A DNA stretch of 7,546 nt from Gammaproteobacteria bacterium (lineage in GTDB: Bacteria > Pseudomonadota > Gammaproteobacteria > Steroidobacterales > JABDKV01). This document shows, piece after piece, positions 6,966 to 7,546 of the stretch. A program made the position numbers and the translations under genes. Position 1 is the first letter of the stretch. Each line of letters opens with the position of its first letter. Where the stretch lies: the NCBI GenBank assembly GCA_029862285.1, contig JAOTXR010000094.1, positions 1 through 7,546 of the forward strand, given 5' to 3'. Below the pieces are notes generated by a model. The model searched no databases. It worked only from the letters and a program-made list of their open reading frames with translations, and was not told where the DNA came from.

Positions 6966-7546
6966 ATGTCAGCAACATCGGACGATCTTGATCAGGGTAG
7001 ACGTCACTTCCTGACACTGGCGACGAGTATCGCTGGTGGTGTCGGGGTCATTGGCGCTGCTGTCCCTTTTGTTTCTTCTTTCAGACCCAGTGCACGGGCT
7101 CAGGCCCTTGGCGCACCCGTCGAAGTTGATATCAGCAAACTCGAACCGGGCGCGCTCATAAAAGTTGAATGGCGTGGTAAACCGGTTTACATACTCAATC
7201 GCACCGCGGCCGCACTGGCCACGCTATCGCAGCTCGATGGTGAAGTGCGTGATCCGCTGTCGCAGGATCAGCAGCAGCCAACTTATGCACAAAACCAGCA
7301 TCGATCGGTGCGACCGGAAATTTTCGTGATGATCGGAGTTTGTACCCATCTCGGTTGTGCACCGGAATATCGACCCGAGGTCGCAGCGATCGATCTCGGG
7401 CCAGACTGGCTCGGCGGGTTTTTCTGTCCATGTCATGGATCAAAATTCGATCTCGCCGGCCGCGTTTACGATGGTGTGCCAGCGCCATTGAATCTCGCGG
7501 TTCCACCGCATCGTTTTCTCGGTGACACGTCGTTGCTTATGGCGAC
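6966..7546 (+). CDS. petA: Ubiquinol-cytochrome c reductase iron-sulfur (Rieske) subunit PetA, C-terminus cut by window edge
   Basis: The Rieske protein carries electrons from ubiquinol to cytochrome c1 in the bc1 complex (complex III). The frame from the ATG at 6966 stays open for 193 codons to the edge. The N-terminus has a twin-arginine motif GRRHFLTLA (11-19) before a hydrophobic segment (about 18-38, SIAGGVGVIGAAVPFVSSF), which serves as Tat-dependent signal-anchor in this family. The [2Fe-2S] site is complete: CTHLGC (126-131) and CPCHGSKFD (154-162). Cys126, His128, Cys154 and His157 should bind the cluster, and Cys131/Cys156 form the stabilising disulfide. The cluster boxes are spaced as in proteobacterial bc1 enzymes, and the ending HRFLGDTSLLMA is close to the usual C-terminus, so only a few residues are probably missing. 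The ribosome binding site is weak (CGGA, nine bases upstream). petB and petC are expected just beyond the window. Confidence 0.97.
   Translation, partial: MSATSDDLDQGRRHFLTLATSIAGGVGVIGAAVPFVSSFRPSARAQALGAPVEVDISKLEPGALIKVEWRGKPVYILNRTAAALATLSQLDGEVRDPLSQDQQQPTYAQNQHRSVRPEIFVMIGVCTHLGCAPEYRPEVAAIDLGPDWLGGFFCPCHGSKFDLAGRVYDGVPAPLNLAVPPHRFLGDTSLLMA

Overview
The window is a chromosomal housekeeping segment from a Gram-negative bacterium, most likely a gammaproteobacterium. Three things point there. It carries the enterobacterial/pseudomonad-type block of Kdo synthesis, LPS export and sigma-54 genes. That block lies head-to-head with a BolA-family gene and murA. A respiratory bc1-complex Rieske gene (absent from E. 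coli) follows. I cannot name the genus. Gene density is very high, codon use looks even, and I see no mobile element, CRISPR array, tRNA or rRNA. No stretch of more than 300 bases lacks a gene; the longest gap is 125 bp.

Left part (1-5275, minus strand): read in the direction of transcription, the order is yrbG-type Ca2+/Na+ antiporter, kdsD, kdsC, lptC, lptA, lptB, rpoN (cut by the left edge). Three junctions are ATGA stop/start overlaps (yrbG stop/kdsD start is one of these in the order of the DNA; kdsC/lptC and lptA/lptB are the others), lptC/lptA overlap by 20 bp, kdsD/kdsC are 12 bp apart, and lptB/rpoN are 49 bp apart. More exactly, the stop of the antiporter overlaps no upstream gene: the antiporter lies upstream in transcription and its end overlaps the start of kdsD. 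This arrangement implies one co-transcribed, translationally coupled unit. KdsD makes arabinose 5-phosphate and KdsC removes the phosphate from Kdo-8-phosphate, both for the inner-core sugar of LPS. LptC, LptA and LptB are the inner-membrane anchor, periplasmic bridge and ATPase of the LPS export machine.

Middle (5276-5400): a 125-bp divergent intergenic region that should hold promoters for both directions.

Right part (5401-7546, plus strand): ibaG (BolA family), then murA 3 bp later (first committed step of peptidoglycan synthesis), then after 68 bp containing a perfect TATAAT box, petA, the Rieske iron-sulfur subunit of the cytochrome bc1 complex. petA runs off the right edge a few codons before its expected end.

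I did not find an undescribed system. The points worth a second look are local differences in gene order (no mla operon between yrbG and ibaG; murA directly followed by petA), a forced TTG start for kdsC in the same frame as kdsD, a long C-terminal tail on LptA, and small intergenic elements.
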